From: Sphaerisporangium cinnabarinum | GTDB lineage: Bacteria; Actinomycetota; Actinomycetes; Actinomycetales; Cellulomonadaceae | Assembly: GCA_003052455.1 (NCBI GenBank) | Contig: QAPD01000064.1 | Span: 1 to 49,232 of the forward strand | Direction: 5' to 3' | Length of the DNA: 49,232 bases | In this document: one piece after another, positions 24,936 to 34,988 of the stretch | How positions within the stretch are numbered: the stretch's first letter is position 1 | Layout: each line of letters begins with the position of its first letter | Translations under genes and position numbers: made by a program | Notes under the pieces: model-generated | Told to the model about the DNA's origin: nothing | The model's database searches: none | Seen by the model: only the letters and a program-made list of their open reading frames with translations

Positions 24936-25780
24936 TGGGACAGAAGGTTCACCCGCACGGGTACCGCCTCGGCATCACCACCGACCACCGGTCGCGCTGG
25001 TTCGCCGACAGCACCAAGCCCGGACAGCGGTACCGCGACTACGTCCGCGAGGACGTCCAGATCCGCAAACTCATGAGCACGGGTCTCGAGCGCGCCGGCA
25101 TCTCCAAGGTCGAGATCGAGCGCACCCGTGACCGTGTCCGCGTGGACATCCACACGGCGCGTCCGGGCATCGTCATCGGCCGCCGCGGCGCCGAGGCCGA
25201 CCGCATCCGCGGCGAGCTCGAGAAGCTCACCGGCAAGCAGGTGCAGCTCAACATCCTCGAGGTGAAGAACGCCGAGACGGATGCGCAGCTCGTCGCCCAG
25301 GGCATCGCCGAGCAGCTCGCGAGCCGCGTCTCGTTCCGTCGTGCCATGCGCAAGGGCATCCAGTCCGCGCAGCGCGCCGGCGCGAAGGGCATCCGCGTGC
25401 AGGTCTCCGGCCGCCTCGGTGGCGCGGAGATGAGCCGGTCGGAGTTCTACCGCGAGGGTCGTGTGCCGCTGCACACGCTGCGCGCGTACATCGACTACGG
25501 CTTCTTCGAGGCCCGCACCACGTTCGGCCGCATCGGCGTGAAGGTGTGGATCTACAAGGGCGACGTCACCGAGAAGGAGTTCGCCGCGCAGCAGGCCACG
25601 GCCGCTCCGCGCCAGGGCCGTGGCGGCCCGCGCGGTGAGCGCGGCGGCGACCGTCGTGGTGGCGGCCGTCGTCCCGAGCGTTCGGCCGAGCGGACCCCCG
25701 CGTCCGAGTCGCCGGCGGCGCCCGAGCAGGCTGCTCCCGCCGCGGAGGCGAAGGCCCCTGAGACCGGAACGGAGGCCTGA
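24935..25780 (+). CDS. rpsC: 30S ribosomal protein S3 with Arg/Gly-rich tail
   Basis: This 281-residue protein lies at the mRNA entry of the 30S subunit. Residues 1-220 are the standard protein, with the KH domain ([19 protein letters not shown]) and the C-terminal domain ([20 protein letters not shown]). Residues about 222-281 are a low-complexity tail, first Arg/Gly-rich ([18 protein letters not shown]) and then Ala/Pro/Glu-rich. Such tails occur in actinobacterial S3 but vary in length. The GTG start overlaps the rplV stop by one base. Confidence 0.96.
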   Translation: MGQKVHPHGYRLGITTDHRSRWFADSTKPGQRYRDYVREDVQIRKLMSTGLERAGISKVEIERTRDRVRVDIHTARPGIVIGRRGAEADRIRGELEKLTGKQVQLNILEVKNAETDAQLVAQGIAEQLASRVSFRRAMRKGIQSAQRAGAKGIRVQVSGRLGGAEMSRSEFYREGRVPLHTLRAYIDYGFFEARTTFGRIGVKVWIYKGDVTEKEFAAQQATAAPRQGRGGPRGERGGDRRGGGRRPERSAERTPASESPAAPEQAAPAAEAKAPETGTEA

Positions 25781-25783
25781 GTC

Positions 25784-26203
25784 ATGCTGATCCCGCGCAG
25801 GCTCAAGCACCGCAAGCAGCACCACCCGTCGCGCTCCGGCGCGGCGAAGGGTGGCACCCAGATCTCGTTCGGCGAGTACGGCATCCAGGCTCTCGAGCCG
25901 GCGTACGTGACGAACCGCCAGATCGAGGCTGCTCGTATCGCGATGACCCGCCACATCAAGCGTGGCGGCAAGGTCTGGATCAACATCTACCCGGACCGTC
26001 CCCTGACCAAGAAGCCTGCCGAGACCCGCATGGGTTCCGGTAAGGGTTCGCCCGAGTGGTGGGTCGCCAATGTCAAGCCCGGCCGGATCGTCTTCGAGCT
26101 GGCGGGTGTCCCGGAGGACCTGGCTCGCGAGGCGATGCGCCGCGCGATCCACAAGCTCCCGATGAAGTGCCGTTTCGTGGTGCGCGAGGGTGGTGGCAAC
26201 TGA
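25784..26203 (+). CDS. rplP: 50S ribosomal protein L16
   Basis: This 139-residue protein sits at the A-site tRNA elbow and is needed for peptidyl transfer. [35 protein letters not shown], and the [18 protein letters not shown] loop are present. It follows rpsC by 3 bases and overlaps rpmC by one base. Confidence 0.97.
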   Translation: MLIPRRLKHRKQHHPSRSGAAKGGTQISFGEYGIQALEPAYVTNRQIEAARIAMTRHIKRGGKVWINIYPDRPLTKKPAETRMGSGKGSPEWWVANVKPGRIVFELAGVPEDLAREAMRRAIHKLPMKCRFVVREGGGN

Positions 26204-26439
26204 TGGCAATCGGAACGAAGGGGCTCGCCCCCGTCGACCTCGACGCCATGGACGACGAGACGCTCGTCGCCGAGCTCAAGAAGGTCAAGGAGGAGCTCTT
26301 CAACCTCCGCTTCCAGTCGGCCACCGGCCAGCTGGAGAGCCACGGGCGCCTCAAGGCCGTCCGCCGCGACATCGCGCGGATCTACACGATCCTGCGTGAG
26401 CGCGAGCTCGGCATCCGTACCGCGCCGAGCGCCGAGTGA
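26203..26439 (+). CDS. rpmC: 50S ribosomal protein L29
   Basis: This 78-residue two-helix protein lies near the exit tunnel. The signature [21 protein letters not shown] and [15 protein letters not shown] are present. The ATG overlaps the rplP stop (TGATG). Confidence 0.96.
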   Translation: MAIGTKGLAPVDLDAMDDETLVAELKKVKEELFNLRFQSATGQLESHGRLKAVRRDIARIYTILRERELGIRTAPSAE

Positions 26440-26450
26440 GTGAGGCTGGA

Positions 26451-26741
26451 ATGAGCGAGAACGCAACGAACGCGCCCGAGGCAGCCGAGGAGCGCGCGAA
26501 CCGCAAGACGCGCCGCGGCTACGTCGTGAGCGACAAGATGGACAAGACCGTGGTGGTCGAGGTCGAGGACCGGGTCAAGCACCCGCTCTACGGCAAGGTC
26601 ATCCGCCGCACGAGCAAGGTCAAGGCGCACGACGAGCAGAACTCTGCCGGCGTGGGCGACCTGGTGCTCATCATGGAGACCCGCCCGCTGTCCGCGACCA
26701 AGCGGTGGCGCCTCGCGGAGATCCTCGAGAAGGCCAAGTGA
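26451..26741 (+). CDS. rpsQ: 30S ribosomal protein S17
   Basis: This 96-residue early-assembly protein of the 30S body has the conserved [21 protein letters not shown] segment and ends [14 protein letters not shown] use the ATG at 26451 because GAGG (26442-26445) is well spaced from it; a GTG at 26436 that overlaps the rpmC stop is an alternative adding five residues. It is the last gene of the S10 part. Confidence 0.95.
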   Translation: MSENATNAPEAAEERANRKTRRGYVVSDKMDKTVVVEVEDRVKHPLYGKVIRRTSKVKAHDEQNSAGVGDLVLIMETRPLSATKRWRLAEILEKAK

Positions 26742-26747
26742 TCCACC

Positions 26748-26785
26748 GGTCGTGACGGGCGGGCCCCGGCTCGCTCGTCACGACC
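26748..26785 (+). terminator. Hairpin at the S10/spc junction
   Basis: The arms GGTCGTGACG (26748-26757) and CGTCACGACC (26776-26785) form a 10-bp stem around a GC-rich 18-base loop. It lies in the 207-base gap between rpsQ and rplN, exactly where the S10 and spc operons separate in other bacteria. No good promoter was found in the rest of the gap, so partial termination or processing is possible. Confidence 0.5.
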
Positions 26786-26948
26786 GCTCTCGTGCCGCAC
26801 CGCGGTGCGGCAACCAGTGAGGACAGGACGGGCGGGTCCTCCGCCCCGGTCCTGGCCGGTTCACCCGCGAGGGACCCGGCACTGACAGCTATCCGTTCGG
26901 CAAGGCTCGCCCACGGCGAGAACCGGCTCGACGACAGGAGTTCATTAC

Positions 26949-27317
26949 ATGATCCAGCAGGAGTCGCGACTTCGTGTCGCCGACAACACGGGTGCCAAGG
27001 AGATTCTCTGCATCCGTGTTCTCGGTGGCTCGGGCCGTCGCTACGCCGGAATCGGCGACGTCATCGTCGCAACCGTCAAGGACGCGATCCCGGGCGGCAA
27101 CGTGAAGAAGGGTGACGTGGTCAAGGCCGTCGTCGTCCGCACCGCCAAGGAGCGCCGTCGTCCGGACGGTTCCTACATCAAGTTCGACGAGAACGCCGCC
27201 GTGATCCTCAAGAACGACGGCGAGCCGCGCGGGACGCGCATCTTCGGCCCGGTCGGGCGCGAGCTGCGCGACAAGCGGTTCATGAAGATCATCTCGCTGG
27301 CTCCGGAGGTGCTCTGA
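26949..27317 (+). CDS. rplN: 50S ribosomal protein L14
   Basis: This 122-residue protein forms an intersubunit bridge. [29 protein letters not shown] and the terminal [19 protein letters not shown] are present. The start follows GACAGGAG. It begins the spc part of the cluster. Confidence 0.97.
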   Translation: MIQQESRLRVADNTGAKEILCIRVLGGSGRRYAGIGDVIVATVKDAIPGGNVKKGDVVKAVVVRTAKERRRPDGSYIKFDENAAVILKNDGEPRGTRIFGPVGRELRDKRFMKIISLAPEVL

Positions 27318-27319
27318 CC

Positions 27320-27661
27320 ATGGCCAAGATCAAGAAGGGCGACCTCGTCGTCGTCATCGCGGGCAAGGACAAGGGCAAGCAGGGGCGCGTCCTCGAGGTG
27401 CTCACCGACCGTGACCGCGTCATCGTCGAGGGTGTCCAGCGTGTCACCAAGCACACCAAGGTCGGCCAGTCGCAGCGCGGCACGCGGACCGGTGGGATCG
27501 AGACCGTCGAGGCCCCGATCCACATCAGCAACGTGATGGTCGTCGACCCGGAGACCAAGAAGGGCACCCGCGTCGGGTACCGCACCGAAGAGGTCGAGCG
27601 TGACGGCCGCAAGCGCACCGTGCGCGTGCGTGTCGCCAAGCGCTCCGGGAAGGACATCTGA
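27320..27661 (+). CDS. rplX: 50S ribosomal protein L24
   Basis: This 113-residue assembly-initiating protein has the KOW motif near its start ([20 protein letters not shown]). It follows rplN by 2 bases and overlaps rplE by one base, so translation of the three genes is closely linked. Confidence 0.96.
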   Translation: MAKIKKGDLVVVIAGKDKGKQGRVLEVLTDRDRVIVEGVQRVTKHTKVGQSQRGTRTGGIETVEAPIHISNVMVVDPETKKGTRVGYRTEEVERDGRKRTVRVRVAKRSGKDI

Positions 27662-28239
27662 TGAGCACCGAGATCACCGAGATCGTTGCCCCTGACGTGC
27701 CCCGCCTGAAGCAGCGCTACCGCGAGGAGATCGTCGCCGGTCTGCGCGAGGAGTTCGGGCACGAGAACGTCAACCAGGTCGCCCGCGTCACGAAGATCGT
27801 CGTGAACATGGGTGTCGGTGACGCCGCCAAGGACTCGAAGCTCATCGAGGGCGCCATCCGCGACCTGTCCGCGATCACCGGCCAGAAGCCGCAGGTGACC
27901 AAGGCCCGCAAGTCCATCGCGCAGTTCAAGCTGCGCGAGGGCATGCCGATCGGCGCGCACGTCACGCTGCGCGGCGACCGCATGTGGGAGTTCCTGGACC
28001 GCCTGCTGTCGATCGCCCTGCCGCGCATCCGCGACTTCCGCGGCCTGTCGCCCAAGCAGTTCGACGGGCACGGCAACTACACGTTCGGTCTCACGGAGCA
28101 GTCGATGTTCCACGAGATCGACCAGGACAAGATCGACCGTGTCCGCGGTATGGACATCACGATCGTGACCACGGCGACGACCGATGACGAGGGCCGCTCC
28201 CTGCTGCGCCGTCTCGGCTTCCCCTTCAAGGAGAACTGA
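27661..28239 (+). CDS. rplE: 50S ribosomal protein L5
   Basis: This 192-residue protein binds 5S rRNA and the P-site tRNA. The N-terminus is extended by about 10 residues relative to short forms ([20 protein letters not shown]). The conserved [35 protein letters not shown] and [12 protein letters not shown] segments are present. Confidence 0.97.
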   Translation: MSTEITEIVAPDVPRLKQRYREEIVAGLREEFGHENVNQVARVTKIVVNMGVGDAAKDSKLIEGAIRDLSAITGQKPQVTKARKSIAQFKLREGMPIGAHVTLRGDRMWEFLDRLLSIALPRIRDFRGLSPKQFDGHGNYTFGLTEQSMFHEIDQDKIDRVRGMDITIVTTATTDDEGRSLLRRLGFPFKEN

Positions 28240-28240
28240 C

Positions 28241-28426
28241 ATGGCGAAGAAGGCCCTGATCAACAAGGCGGCCGCCAAGCCGAAGTTCGCGGTCCGCGCC
28301 TACACCCGGTGCCAGAAGTGCGGTCGCCCGCACTCGGTGTACCGCAAGTTCGGCCTGTGCCGCATCTGCGTGCGCGAGATGGCCCACCGTGGTGAGCTTC
28401 CGGGCGTCACCAAGAGCAGCTGGTAA
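28241..28426 (+). CDS. rpsN: 30S ribosomal protein S14, zinc-binding type Z
   Basis: This is a 61-residue S14 of the short, zinc-binding form: [20 protein letters not shown] supplies the four cysteines in two C-x-x-C pairs. Actinobacteria often carry a second, longer cysteine-free S14 for zinc starvation, which is not in this window. It begins one base after the rplE stop. Confidence 0.96.
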   Translation: MAKKALINKAAAKPKFAVRAYTRCQKCGRPHSVYRKFGLCRICVREMAHRGELPGVTKSSW

Positions 28427-28507
28427 CAACTACGTCGTAGGTCCTGGCGGAGCGCGTCGCTCGACGCGCCCCGCCCGGATACCACGTCGAGGAAGGGCTA
28501 GAGCCCG

Positions 28508-28906
28508 ATGACGATGACCGACCCGATCGCAGACATGCTGACGCGTCTGCGGAACGCGAACTCGGCTTACCACGAGACGGTGACCATGCCGTACTCGAAG
28601 CTGAAGTCGCACATTGCCGAGATCCTCCAGGCCGAGGGCTACATCTCCGGCTGGAGCGTCGAGGACGCGACGGTGGGCAAGAACCTCACCATCCAGCTCA
28701 AGTTCGGCCCGAACCGTGAGCGCAGCCTCGCCGGCGTGCGCCGCGTGTCGAAGCCCGGCCTGCGCAAGTACGTCAAGTCCACCGAGCTGCCGAAGGTTCT
28801 CGGCGGCCTGGGCGTGGCGATCCTGTCCACGTCCTCCGGTCTGCTCACCGACAAGCAGGCCGCCACGAAGGGCGTGGGCGGCGAAGTCCTCGCCTACGTC
28901 TGGTAA
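28508..28906 (+). CDS. rpsH: 30S ribosomal protein S8
   Basis: This 132-residue protein binds the central domain of 16S rRNA and is the translational repressor of the spc operon in Escherichia coli. [18 protein letters not shown] and the C-terminal [19 protein letters not shown] motif are present. An ATG six bases further on is a possible alternative start. Confidence 0.97.
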   Translation: MTMTDPIADMLTRLRNANSAYHETVTMPYSKLKSHIAEILQAEGYISGWSVEDATVGKNLTIQLKFGPNRERSLAGVRRVSKPGLRKYVKSTELPKVLGGLGVAILSTSSGLLTDKQAATKGVGGEVLAYVW

Positions 28907-28925
28907 CCCGGAAAGGAGATACGCC

Positions 28926-29462
28926 ATGTCTCGAATCGGCAAGATCCCCGTTCCGGTTCCCGCCGGAGTGGACGTCACCATCAGCGGCGCGCTCGTGACC
29001 GTGAAGGGCCCCAAGGGCTCGCTCGAGCACCACGTGCCCGCCCCCATCCAGGTCGCTCAGGAGGACGGCACCCTCGTGGTGTCGCGCCCGAACGACGAGC
29101 GCGAGTCCCGCGCGCTGCACGGCCTGACCCGCACCCTCCTGGCGAACCTCGTCCAGGGCGTGACGCAGGGCTACGAGAAGAAGCTCGAGATCGTCGGCAC
29201 CGGTTACCGCGTGACGGCCAAGGGCTCGGACCTCGAGTTCGCCCTCGGCTTCAGCCACCCGGTCGTCGTGACGCCGCCCGCGGGCATCACGTTCGCGGTC
29301 GAGAGCCCGACGAAGTTCTCGGTCTCCGGCATCGACAAGCAGCAGGTCGGCGAGATCGCAGCGAACATCCGCAAGATCCGCAAGCCCGAGCCGTACAAGG
29401 GCAAGGGTGTGCGTTACGCCGGCGAGGTCGTCCGCCGCAAGGCTGGAAAGGCTGGTAAGTAA
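28926..29462 (+). CDS. rplF: 50S ribosomal protein L6
   Basis: This 178-residue protein lies near the factor-binding site. The start at ATG 28926 follows GGAAAGGAG, one of the strongest ribosome-binding sites here. [15 protein letters not shown] and the signature [19 protein letters not shown] are present. It ends 2 bases before rplR. Confidence 0.97.
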   Translation: MSRIGKIPVPVPAGVDVTISGALVTVKGPKGSLEHHVPAPIQVAQEDGTLVVSRPNDERESRALHGLTRTLLANLVQGVTQGYEKKLEIVGTGYRVTAKGSDLEFALGFSHPVVVTPPAGITFAVESPTKFSVSGIDKQQVGEIAANIRKIRKPEPYKGKGVRYAGEVVRRKAGKAGK

Positions 29463-29464
29463 CG

Positions 29465-29836
29465 ATGGCTCTGAAGGTTCTCGGCAAGGGCAAGGCCGTC
29501 GCGCGTCAGCGCCGGCACCTGCGCCTGCGCAAGAAGATCAAGGGGACCGCCGGTCGTCCGCGCCTCGTGGTGACGCGTTCCACGCGTCACATCACGGCTC
29601 AGGTCGTGGACGACACGATCGGTCAGACGCTCGCGTCGGCCTCGTCGCTCGAGGCGGACCTGCGTGCGCTCGACGGCGACAAGAGCGCCAGGGCCCGCAA
29701 GGTCGGCGAGCTCGTCGCCGAGCGTGCGAAGGCCAAGGGCGTCGACTCCGTCGTCTTCGACCGTGGTGGCAACAAGTACCACGGTCGGGTCGCTGCGGTC
29801 GCCGACGGCGCTCGCGAGGGCGGTCTGTCCCTGTGA
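29465..29836 (+). CDS. rplR: 50S ribosomal protein L18
   Basis: This 123-residue 5S-rRNA-binding protein shows [29 protein letters not shown] and the C-terminal [24 protein letters not shown]. The length is normal. Confidence 0.96.
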   Translation: MALKVLGKGKAVARQRRHLRLRKKIKGTAGRPRLVVTRSTRHITAQVVDDTIGQTLASASSLEADLRALDGDKSARARKVGELVAERAKAKGVDSVVFDRGGNKYHGRVAAVADGAREGGLSL

Positions 29837-29876
29837 CGACGCCGACCATCCCCACACGGAAGCAAAGGATTCTCTG

Positions 29877-30533
29877 ATGGCTGCAGGGCAGCGCAGCAAC
29901 ACCGGCGCCCCCACGGGTGCCGCCAACGAGTCGAGCGACCAGAACGCGCGCGGGGGGCGCCGCGACGACCGTCGCGGTGACCGTCGCGACGGTCGCCGTG
30001 GCGACGCAGCCGAGAAGAACGCCTTCGTCGAGCGCGTCGTCACCATCAACCGCGTCTCCAAGGTCGTCAAGGGCGGCCGCCGCTTCAGCTTCACCGCGCT
30101 GGTCGTGGTGGGCGACGGCGACGGCACCGTCGGTGTCGGCTACGGCAAGGCGAAGGAGGTGCCCGCGGCGATCGCCAAGGGTGTCGAGGAGGCCAAGAAG
30201 AACTTCTTCAAGGTCCCGCGCATCCAGGGCACCATCCCGCACCCCATCCAGGGTGAGGCCGCCGCCGGTGTCGTGTTCCTCCGTCCGGCCGCTCCGGGTA
30301 CCGGTGTGATCGCCGGTGGTCCGGTGCGCGCCGTGCTGGAGTGCGCGGGCATCCACGACGTGCTGAGCAAGTCGCTCGGCTCGTCCAACGCGATCAACAT
30401 CGTGCACGCGACCGTCGAGGCCCTGCGCAACCTGGAGCAGCCTGAGGCTGTCGCCGCGCGCCGTGGCCTCCCGCTCGAGGACGTGGCCCCGGCCGCGCTC
30501 CTGCGTGCCCGTGCTGCGGGGGTGAACGCCTGA
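29877..30533 (+). CDS. rpsE: 30S ribosomal protein S5 with basic N-terminal extension
   Basis: This 218-residue protein acts in mRNA unwinding and accuracy. The canonical part begins near residue 48 ([20 protein letters not shown]) and includes [14 protein letters not shown]. Residues 1-45 are a disordered Asn/Asp/Arg-rich extension with [19 protein letters not shown]. The ATG at 29877 follows AAAGGA; no closer in-frame start has a comparable site. It overlaps rpmD by one base. Confidence 0.96.
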   Translation: MAAGQRSNTGAPTGAANESSDQNARGGRRDDRRGDRRDGRRGDAAEKNAFVERVVTINRVSKVVKGGRRFSFTALVVVGDGDGTVGVGYGKAKEVPAAIAKGVEEAKKNFFKVPRIQGTIPHPIQGEAAAGVVFLRPAAPGTGVIAGGPVRAVLECAGIHDVLSKSLGSSNAINIVHATVEALRNLEQPEAVAARRGLPLEDVAPAALLRARAAGVNA

Positions 30534-30715
30534 TGGCCAGGCTCAAGGTGACCCAGACCAAGTCCGCCATCGGCGGCAAGCAGAACCAGCGCGACACGCT
30601 GCGCACTCTGGGCCTCAAGCGGATCGGCGACACCGCCGTGAAGGAGGACCGCCCGGAGATCCGCGGCATGGTCGCGACGGTGGCGCACCTCGTCACCGTT
30701 GAGGAGGTCGAGTGA
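30533..30715 (+). CDS. rpmD: 50S ribosomal protein L30
   Basis: This is a 60-residue protein: [33 protein letters not shown], the family pattern (given in part). The start overlaps the rpsE stop (TGATG). It ends 2 bases before rplO. Confidence 0.95.
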   Translation: MARLKVTQTKSAIGGKQNQRDTLRTLGLKRIGDTAVKEDRPEIRGMVATVAHLVTVEEVE

Positions 30716-30717
30716 CC

Positions 30718-31272
30718 ATGGCTGAGAAGGCCACCAAGGAGACCGCCGAGGCTCCGAAGAAGAAGACCGCTGCGAAGGTGTCGGCTCCGGCGAAGGCCGA
30801 GCAGACCCCCGCGCAGACCGAGGGTGCCGGCGGCACGCTCAAGGTCCACCACCTGCGTCCGGCTCCCGGCGCCAAGAAGGCCAAGACCCGCGTGGGTCGT
30901 GGTGAGGCGTCGAAGGGTAAGACGGCGGGCCGCGGTACCAAGGGTACGAAGGCTCGTTACCAGGTTCCCGAGCGCTTCGAGGGTGGGCAGATGCCTCTGC
31001 ACATGCGCCTCCCGAAGCTGCGCGGCTTCAAGAACCCGTTCCGCACCGAGTACCAGGTCGTGAACCTGGACAAGCTCGCGGCGCTGTACCCCGAGGGTGG
31101 CCAGGTCACCGTCGAGGACCTCGTCGCGAAGGGCGCGGTCCGCAAGGGCCAGCTCGTCAAGGTGCTCGGCACGGGTGAGATCACCGTCAAGCTCGAGGTC
31201 GCGGTCGACGCCCTCTCGGGCGCGGCCCGCGAGAAGATCCTCGCGGCCGGCGGTTCGGTCTCGGAGGACTGA
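30718..31272 (+). CDS. rplO: 50S ribosomal protein L15 with Lys/Ala-rich N-terminal extension
   Basis: This 184-residue late-assembly protein has the canonical body from about residue 40 ([50 protein letters not shown]). The first 38 residues are a Lys/Ala/Pro-rich extension. ATG 30718 is used, 10 bases after GAGGAGG (30701-30707); a GTG at 30712 overlapping the rpmD stop would add two residues. A terminator follows. Confidence 0.94.
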   Translation: MAEKATKETAEAPKKKTAAKVSAPAKAEQTPAQTEGAGGTLKVHHLRPAPGAKKAKTRVGRGEASKGKTAGRGTKGTKARYQVPERFEGGQMPLHMRLPKLRGFKNPFRTEYQVVNLDKLAALYPEGGQVTVEDLVAKGAVRKGQLVKVLGTGEITVKLEVAVDALSGAAREKILAAGGSVSED

Positions 31273-31279
31273 CACCCCT

Positions 31280-31319
31280 GGACAGGGCCGGTGGCGCGTA
31301 CGCGCCGTCGGCCCTGTCC
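31280..31319 (+). terminator. Terminator hairpin after rplO
   Basis: The outer arms GGACAGGGCC (31280-31289) and GGCCCTGTCC (31310-31319) enclose a second small stem (GGCGCG / CGCGCC). It separates the ribosomal genes from secY. Confidence 0.65.
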
Positions 31320-31467
31320 GCGTCTGGGGGCGCCTCCCTGCACGACCCGTGGTCCGTCCGGCAGCGCACCACGGTCTAGACTCTCCGACGGCTGTCTCCC
31401 CGCACCCCGGGGGTGACCGCCGTCACTCCCAGGTCCACGGCCGGCCCGTCCGGTGATCGGGACCGAC

Positions 31468-31498
31468 TTGCCGTTCGACGCGGCGCTACGGCTAGGGT
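31468..31498 (+). promoter_or_regulatory. Predicted secY promoter
   Basis: TTGCCG (31468-31473) and TAGGGT (31493-31498) have a 19-base spacer, slightly long. It lies in the 310-base gap after the rplO terminator and is the best candidate to drive secY-adk-map. TAGACT at 31375-31380 is an alternative -10 without a clear -35. Confidence 0.45.
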
Positions 31499-31582
31499 GC
31501 CTCTTGGCGCCCGTGCCGTGCGTCACACCTCGCCGGGCCTCCCGGCGACACGACATCCCGCCTCGGCGGGCCAGGAGGATAG

Positions 31583-32881
31583 GTGCTCAGCGCATTCGCC
31601 CGGGCTTTCCGGACGCCCGACCTGCGGCGCAAGCTGCTGTTCACGATCGCGATCATGGCGATCTTCCGGGTGGGGTCGTTCATCCCCACGCCCGGCGTGG
31701 ACTACCCCAACGTGCAGCAGTGCATCGCGGAGACCGCCGACGGCAACGACCTGCTCAGCCTGGTCAACCTCTTCAGCGGCGGCGCGCTGCTCCAGCTGTC
31801 GATCTTCGCGCTCGGCATCATGCCGTACATCACCGCGAGCATCATCGTCCAGCTGCTGCGCGTCGTGATCCCTCGCTTCGAGGCGCTCCACAAGGAGGGC
31901 CAGTCGGGCCAGTCGAAGCTGACGCAGTACACGCGCTACCTGACGATCGCGCTCGCCATCCTCCAGTCGACGACCGTCATCACGACGGCGCGCAACGGCC
32001 TGCTGTTCCAGGGCTGCTCCGTCGACGTCATCCCGGACGCCAGCTTCGTCACGATGGCCCTCATGGTCATCACCATGACCGCGGGCACCGGCCTCATCAT
32101 GTGGCTCGGCGAGCTCATCACGGAGCGCGGCGTCGGCAACGGCATGTCGCTGCTCATCTTCACGTCGATCGCCGCGAGCTTCCCGACCGCCCTGTGGTCG
32201 ATCGCCGGCGGCGCGAACGGCGCGACGAACTTCATCATCATGATCGCGGTCATCGTGCTCGTCATCGGGCTGGTCGTGTTCGTCGAGCAGTCGCAGCGCC
32301 GGGTGCCTGTCCAGTACGCCAAGCGCATGGTCGGGCGCCGCATGTACGGCGGCTCGAGCACCTACATCCCGATCAAGATCAACATGGCGGGCGTCATCCC
32401 GGTGATCTTCGCGGCCTCGCTGCTCGCGGTCCCGGGCCTCATCGCGCAGTTCGGCGACCAGAGCGCCGACTGGGTGATCTGGATCAGCACGAACCTGGCC
32501 GACCCGTCCGCGCCGCTGCACATCCTGCTGTACGTGCTGATGATCCTGTTCTTCTGCTTCTTCTACACGTCGATCACGTTCAACCCGGACGAGGTCGCGG
32601 ACAACATGAAGAAGTACGGCGGCTTCATCCCGGGCATCCGCGCCGGCCGGCCGACCGCCGAGTACCTCGACTACGTCATCACCCGCATCACCTCCGCGGG
32701 TGCCATCTACCTCGCGCTCGTCGCACTGCTGCCGACGCTGGTCCTCATCGGGCTCGGCGTGAGCACGAACATCCCGTTCGGTGGCTCCTCGATCATCATC
32801 GTCGTCGGCGTCGGCCTGGAGACGGTCAAGCAGATCAACTCCCAGCTGCAGCAGCGCCACTACGAAGGGTTCCTCCGTTGA
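31583..32881 (+). CDS. secY: Preprotein translocase subunit SecY
   Basis: This 432-residue protein is the channel of the Sec export machinery, with ten predicted membrane helices. The GTG start at 31583 follows CCAGGAGGA. It shows LRRKLLFTIAIMAIFRVGSFIPTPGV at its start (partly quoted), the plug and second helix (GIMPYITASIIVQLL), the cytoplasmic loop (RRMYGGSSTYIPIKIN) and the loop PGIRAGRPTAEYLDYVITRIT. Its stop overlaps the adk start (TTGA). Confidence 0.97.
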   Translation: MLSAFARAFRTPDLRRKLLFTIAIMAIFRVGSFIPTPGVDYPNVQQCIAETADGNDLLSLVNLFSGGALLQLSIFALGIMPYITASIIVQLLRVVIPRFEALHKEGQSGQSKLTQYTRYLTIALAILQSTTVITTARNGLLFQGCSVDVIPDASFVTMALMVITMTAGTGLIMWLGELITERGVGNGMSLLIFTSIAASFPTALWSIAGGANGATNFIIMIAVIVLVIGLVVFVEQSQRRVPVQYAKRMVGRRMYGGSSTYIPIKINMAGVIPVIFAASLLAVPGLIAQFGDQSADWVIWISTNLADPSAPLHILLYVLMILFFCFFYTSITFNPDEVADNMKKYGGFIPGIRAGRPTAEYLDYVITRITSAGAIYLALVALLPTLVLIGLGVSTNIPFGGSSIIIVVGVGLETVKQINSQLQQRHYEGFLR

Positions 32882-33489
32882 GCAACGCCACCGACGGCCA
32901 GTCCGCACCGCGCCCCGCGCGCCTCGTCATCATGGGCCCGCAGGGAGCGGGCAAGGGGACGCAGGCCGCCCGGCTCGCCGAGCGGCTGTCCATCCCGGCG
33001 ATCTCGACCGGCGACATCTTCCGGGCGAACATCAAGGGCGGCACGGAGCTCGGGCGTCTCGCGCAGGAGTACACCGCGAAGGGCGACCTCGTCCCCGACT
33101 CGGTGACGAACGCGATGGTCCGCGACCGTCTCGCGCAGGACGACGCCGCGCAGGGGTTCATCCTCGACGGCTACCCGCGCAACGCGGCCCAGGTCGTCGA
33201 GCTCGACGCGATCCTCGCCGACCTGGGCGTCGCGCTCGACGGCGTCGTGGAGCTCACGGCGGACCGTGACGAGCTGCTCGCCCGCCTCGCGAAGCGCGCG
33301 GAGATCGAGGGTCGCGAGGACGACACGGAGGAGGCCATCGCACGCCGCCTCGACATCTACGCCGAGCAGACGGCGCCGCTCACCTCCGCCTACGCCGACC
33401 GCGGTCTGCTGGTCCGCGTCGACGGCATCGGCGACATCGACGAGGTCACCGGCCGCATCGTGTCGGCGCTGACCGCGCTCGTCGGCTGA
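32878..33489 (+). CDS. adk: Adenylate kinase
   Basis: This 203-residue enzyme interconverts ATP and AMP with two ADP. The P-loop is GPQGAGKGT (residues 20-28), followed by ISTGDIFR (AMP binding) and FILDGYPR. The LID region is short (KRAEIEGREDDTEEAI), without zinc cysteines, as in actinobacterial enzymes. The start is a TTG at 32878 that overlaps the secY stop; the next in-frame ATG (32932) would destroy the P-loop strand, so TTG is well supported. Confidence 0.95.
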   Translation: MSNATDGQSAPRPARLVIMGPQGAGKGTQAARLAERLSIPAISTGDIFRANIKGGTELGRLAQEYTAKGDLVPDSVTNAMVRDRLAQDDAAQGFILDGYPRNAAQVVELDAILADLGVALDGVVELTADRDELLARLAKRAEIEGREDDTEEAIARRLDIYAEQTAPLTSAYADRGLLVRVDGIGDIDEVTGRIVSALTALVG

Positions 33490-33529
33490 GCGCGCGTCCG
33501 TCCGTCCGTCGGTACTGAGGAGCAGCAGG

Positions 33530-34366
33530 GTGTTCGGTCGCGAGCGCATCGAGTACAAGACGCACGACCAGGTCCGGTCGATGCGCAGCGCCGGCCTCGT
33601 GGTGGCGCGTGCGCTCGGGACGGTGCGCGACGCCGTCCGCCCGGGCATGACGACGGCGGACCTCGACGCGCTCGCCGCGGCGGTCATCGCCGACGCCGGG
33701 GCGACGCCGTCGTTCCTCGGGTACGAGGGGTACCCGGCGTCGCTGTGCGTGTCGGTGAACGACGAGGTCGTCCACGGCATCCCGGGCCCGCGCGAGCTGC
33801 GCCCGGGGGACGTCGTCTCCGTCGACTGCGGGGCCGTCGTCGACGGCTGGCACGGCGACTCGGCGGTCTCGTTCGTCCTCGGCGAGGGCGACCCGCACGA
33901 CGAGGCGCTCGTCGAGGCGACGCGTCGCGCCATGTGGGCGGGCATCGCCGCCCTCGCGACGAGCGAGCGGCTGTGCGACGTCGGGGCCGCCATCGAGGAC
34001 TCGGTGCGTGCCTCGGGGGAGTCGGACGGAGTGACCTACGGCATCGTCGAGGACTACGTCGGACACGGGATCGGGTCCGCGATGCACCAGCCCCCGGACG
34101 TCCCGAACTACCGCACGCGCGACAAGGGCCCGCGGCTGCGCCCGGGCATGTGCCTCGCGATCGAGCCCATGCTCACGCGGGGCGAGCGGTTCACCGAGGT
34201 GTGCGAGGACGACTGGACGGTCGTGACCGACGACGGCACCCGCGCGGCGCACTGGGAGCACAGCGTCGCGATCCTCGACGAGGGCATCTGGGTCCTCACC
34301 GCGCCCGACGGCGGCGCCGCGGAGCTCGCGGAGCTCGGCGTCCGCGTCGCACCGCTCGCGGCCTGA
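33530..34366 (+). CDS. map: Type I methionine aminopeptidase
   Basis: This 278-residue metalloenzyme removes the initiator methionine from nascent proteins after deformylation. The five metal ligands are visible: Asp99 and Asp110 (VDCGAVVDGWHGD), His179 (GHGIG), Glu212 (IEPML) and Glu243 (WEHSV); their spacing matches the Escherichia coli enzyme. The GTG at 33530 follows GAGGAG. A def gene, for the preceding step, is at the other end of the window. Confidence 0.96.
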   Translation: MFGRERIEYKTHDQVRSMRSAGLVVARALGTVRDAVRPGMTTADLDALAAAVIADAGATPSFLGYEGYPASLCVSVNDEVVHGIPGPRELRPGDVVSVDCGAVVDGWHGDSAVSFVLGEGDPHDEALVEATRRAMWAGIAALATSERLCDVGAAIEDSVRASGESDGVTYGIVEDYVGHGIGSAMHQPPDVPNYRTRDKGPRLRPGMCLAIEPMLTRGERFTEVCEDDWTVVTDDGTRAAHWEHSVAILDEGIWVLTAPDGGAAELAELGVRVAPLAA

Positions 34367-34670
34367 CCGCGCACCGGCCCGCCGCGGTTCGGCTCGATCC
34401 CGTCCGGCAGCGCCCGACGGCACCCGTCGCACGACGGGGGAGTGACGCGTCGCACCGCGTTCGTCCTCGCCACGGTTTCCCGTCTCTTGTCGGATGCCGT
34501 AGGATGGTCCGTCGGGTGTAGTCCGTGCACGTCGTTCATCCGGCCCCCGTCCCTCGGGACCCGGGCGACCGACCCCCGCACGCGGCTCCACGCACCTCCC
34601 ACGATCGGACGACCCTCGGGTCGGGCGTGCGCGGGAGTCCTAGCAGTTCAGACGAGAGTTAGCGGAGGAC
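34367..34670. other. infA upstream region
   Basis: The 304 bases between map and infA hold no supportable gene. A TAGGAT box (34500-34505) resembles a -10 element; the only -35-like sequence at the right distance is a poor TTTCCC (34476-34481). A small CGACGG / CCGTCG stem lies near 34414-34430. An infA promoter here is likely but not well defined. Confidence 0.4.
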
Positions 34671-34892
34671 ATGGCAAAGAAGGACGGTGTCATCGAGATC
34701 GAGGGCAGCGTGGTCGAGGCCCTGCCGAACGCGATGTTCCGCGTGGAGCTGGCCAACGGGCACAAGGTTCTCGCGCACATCTCGGGCAAGATGCGCCAGC
34801 ACTACATCCGGATCCTCCCCGAGGACCGGGTCGTGGTCGAGCTGAGCCCGTACGACCTGTCCCGCGGCCGCATCGTCTACCGCTACAAGTAG
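34671..34892 (+). CDS. infA: Translation initiation factor IF-1
   Basis: This 73-residue S1-type OB-fold protein occupies the A site during initiation. [40 protein letters not shown] and RIVYRYK are standard. GCGGAGGACATG supplies a strong ribosome-binding site. Confidence 0.98.
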   Translation: MAKKDGVIEIEGSVVEALPNAMFRVELANGHKVLAHISGKMRQHYIRILPEDRVVVELSPYDLSRGRIVYRYK

Positions 34893-34988
34893 TCGTCACG
34901 CGTCCACCCACTCACCCGCCTCGCACCCGGGACCACCGGGGCCGCTCGTCGGTCGCGCCCGGAGCGGGGCACCACTGAGGGAACGAAG

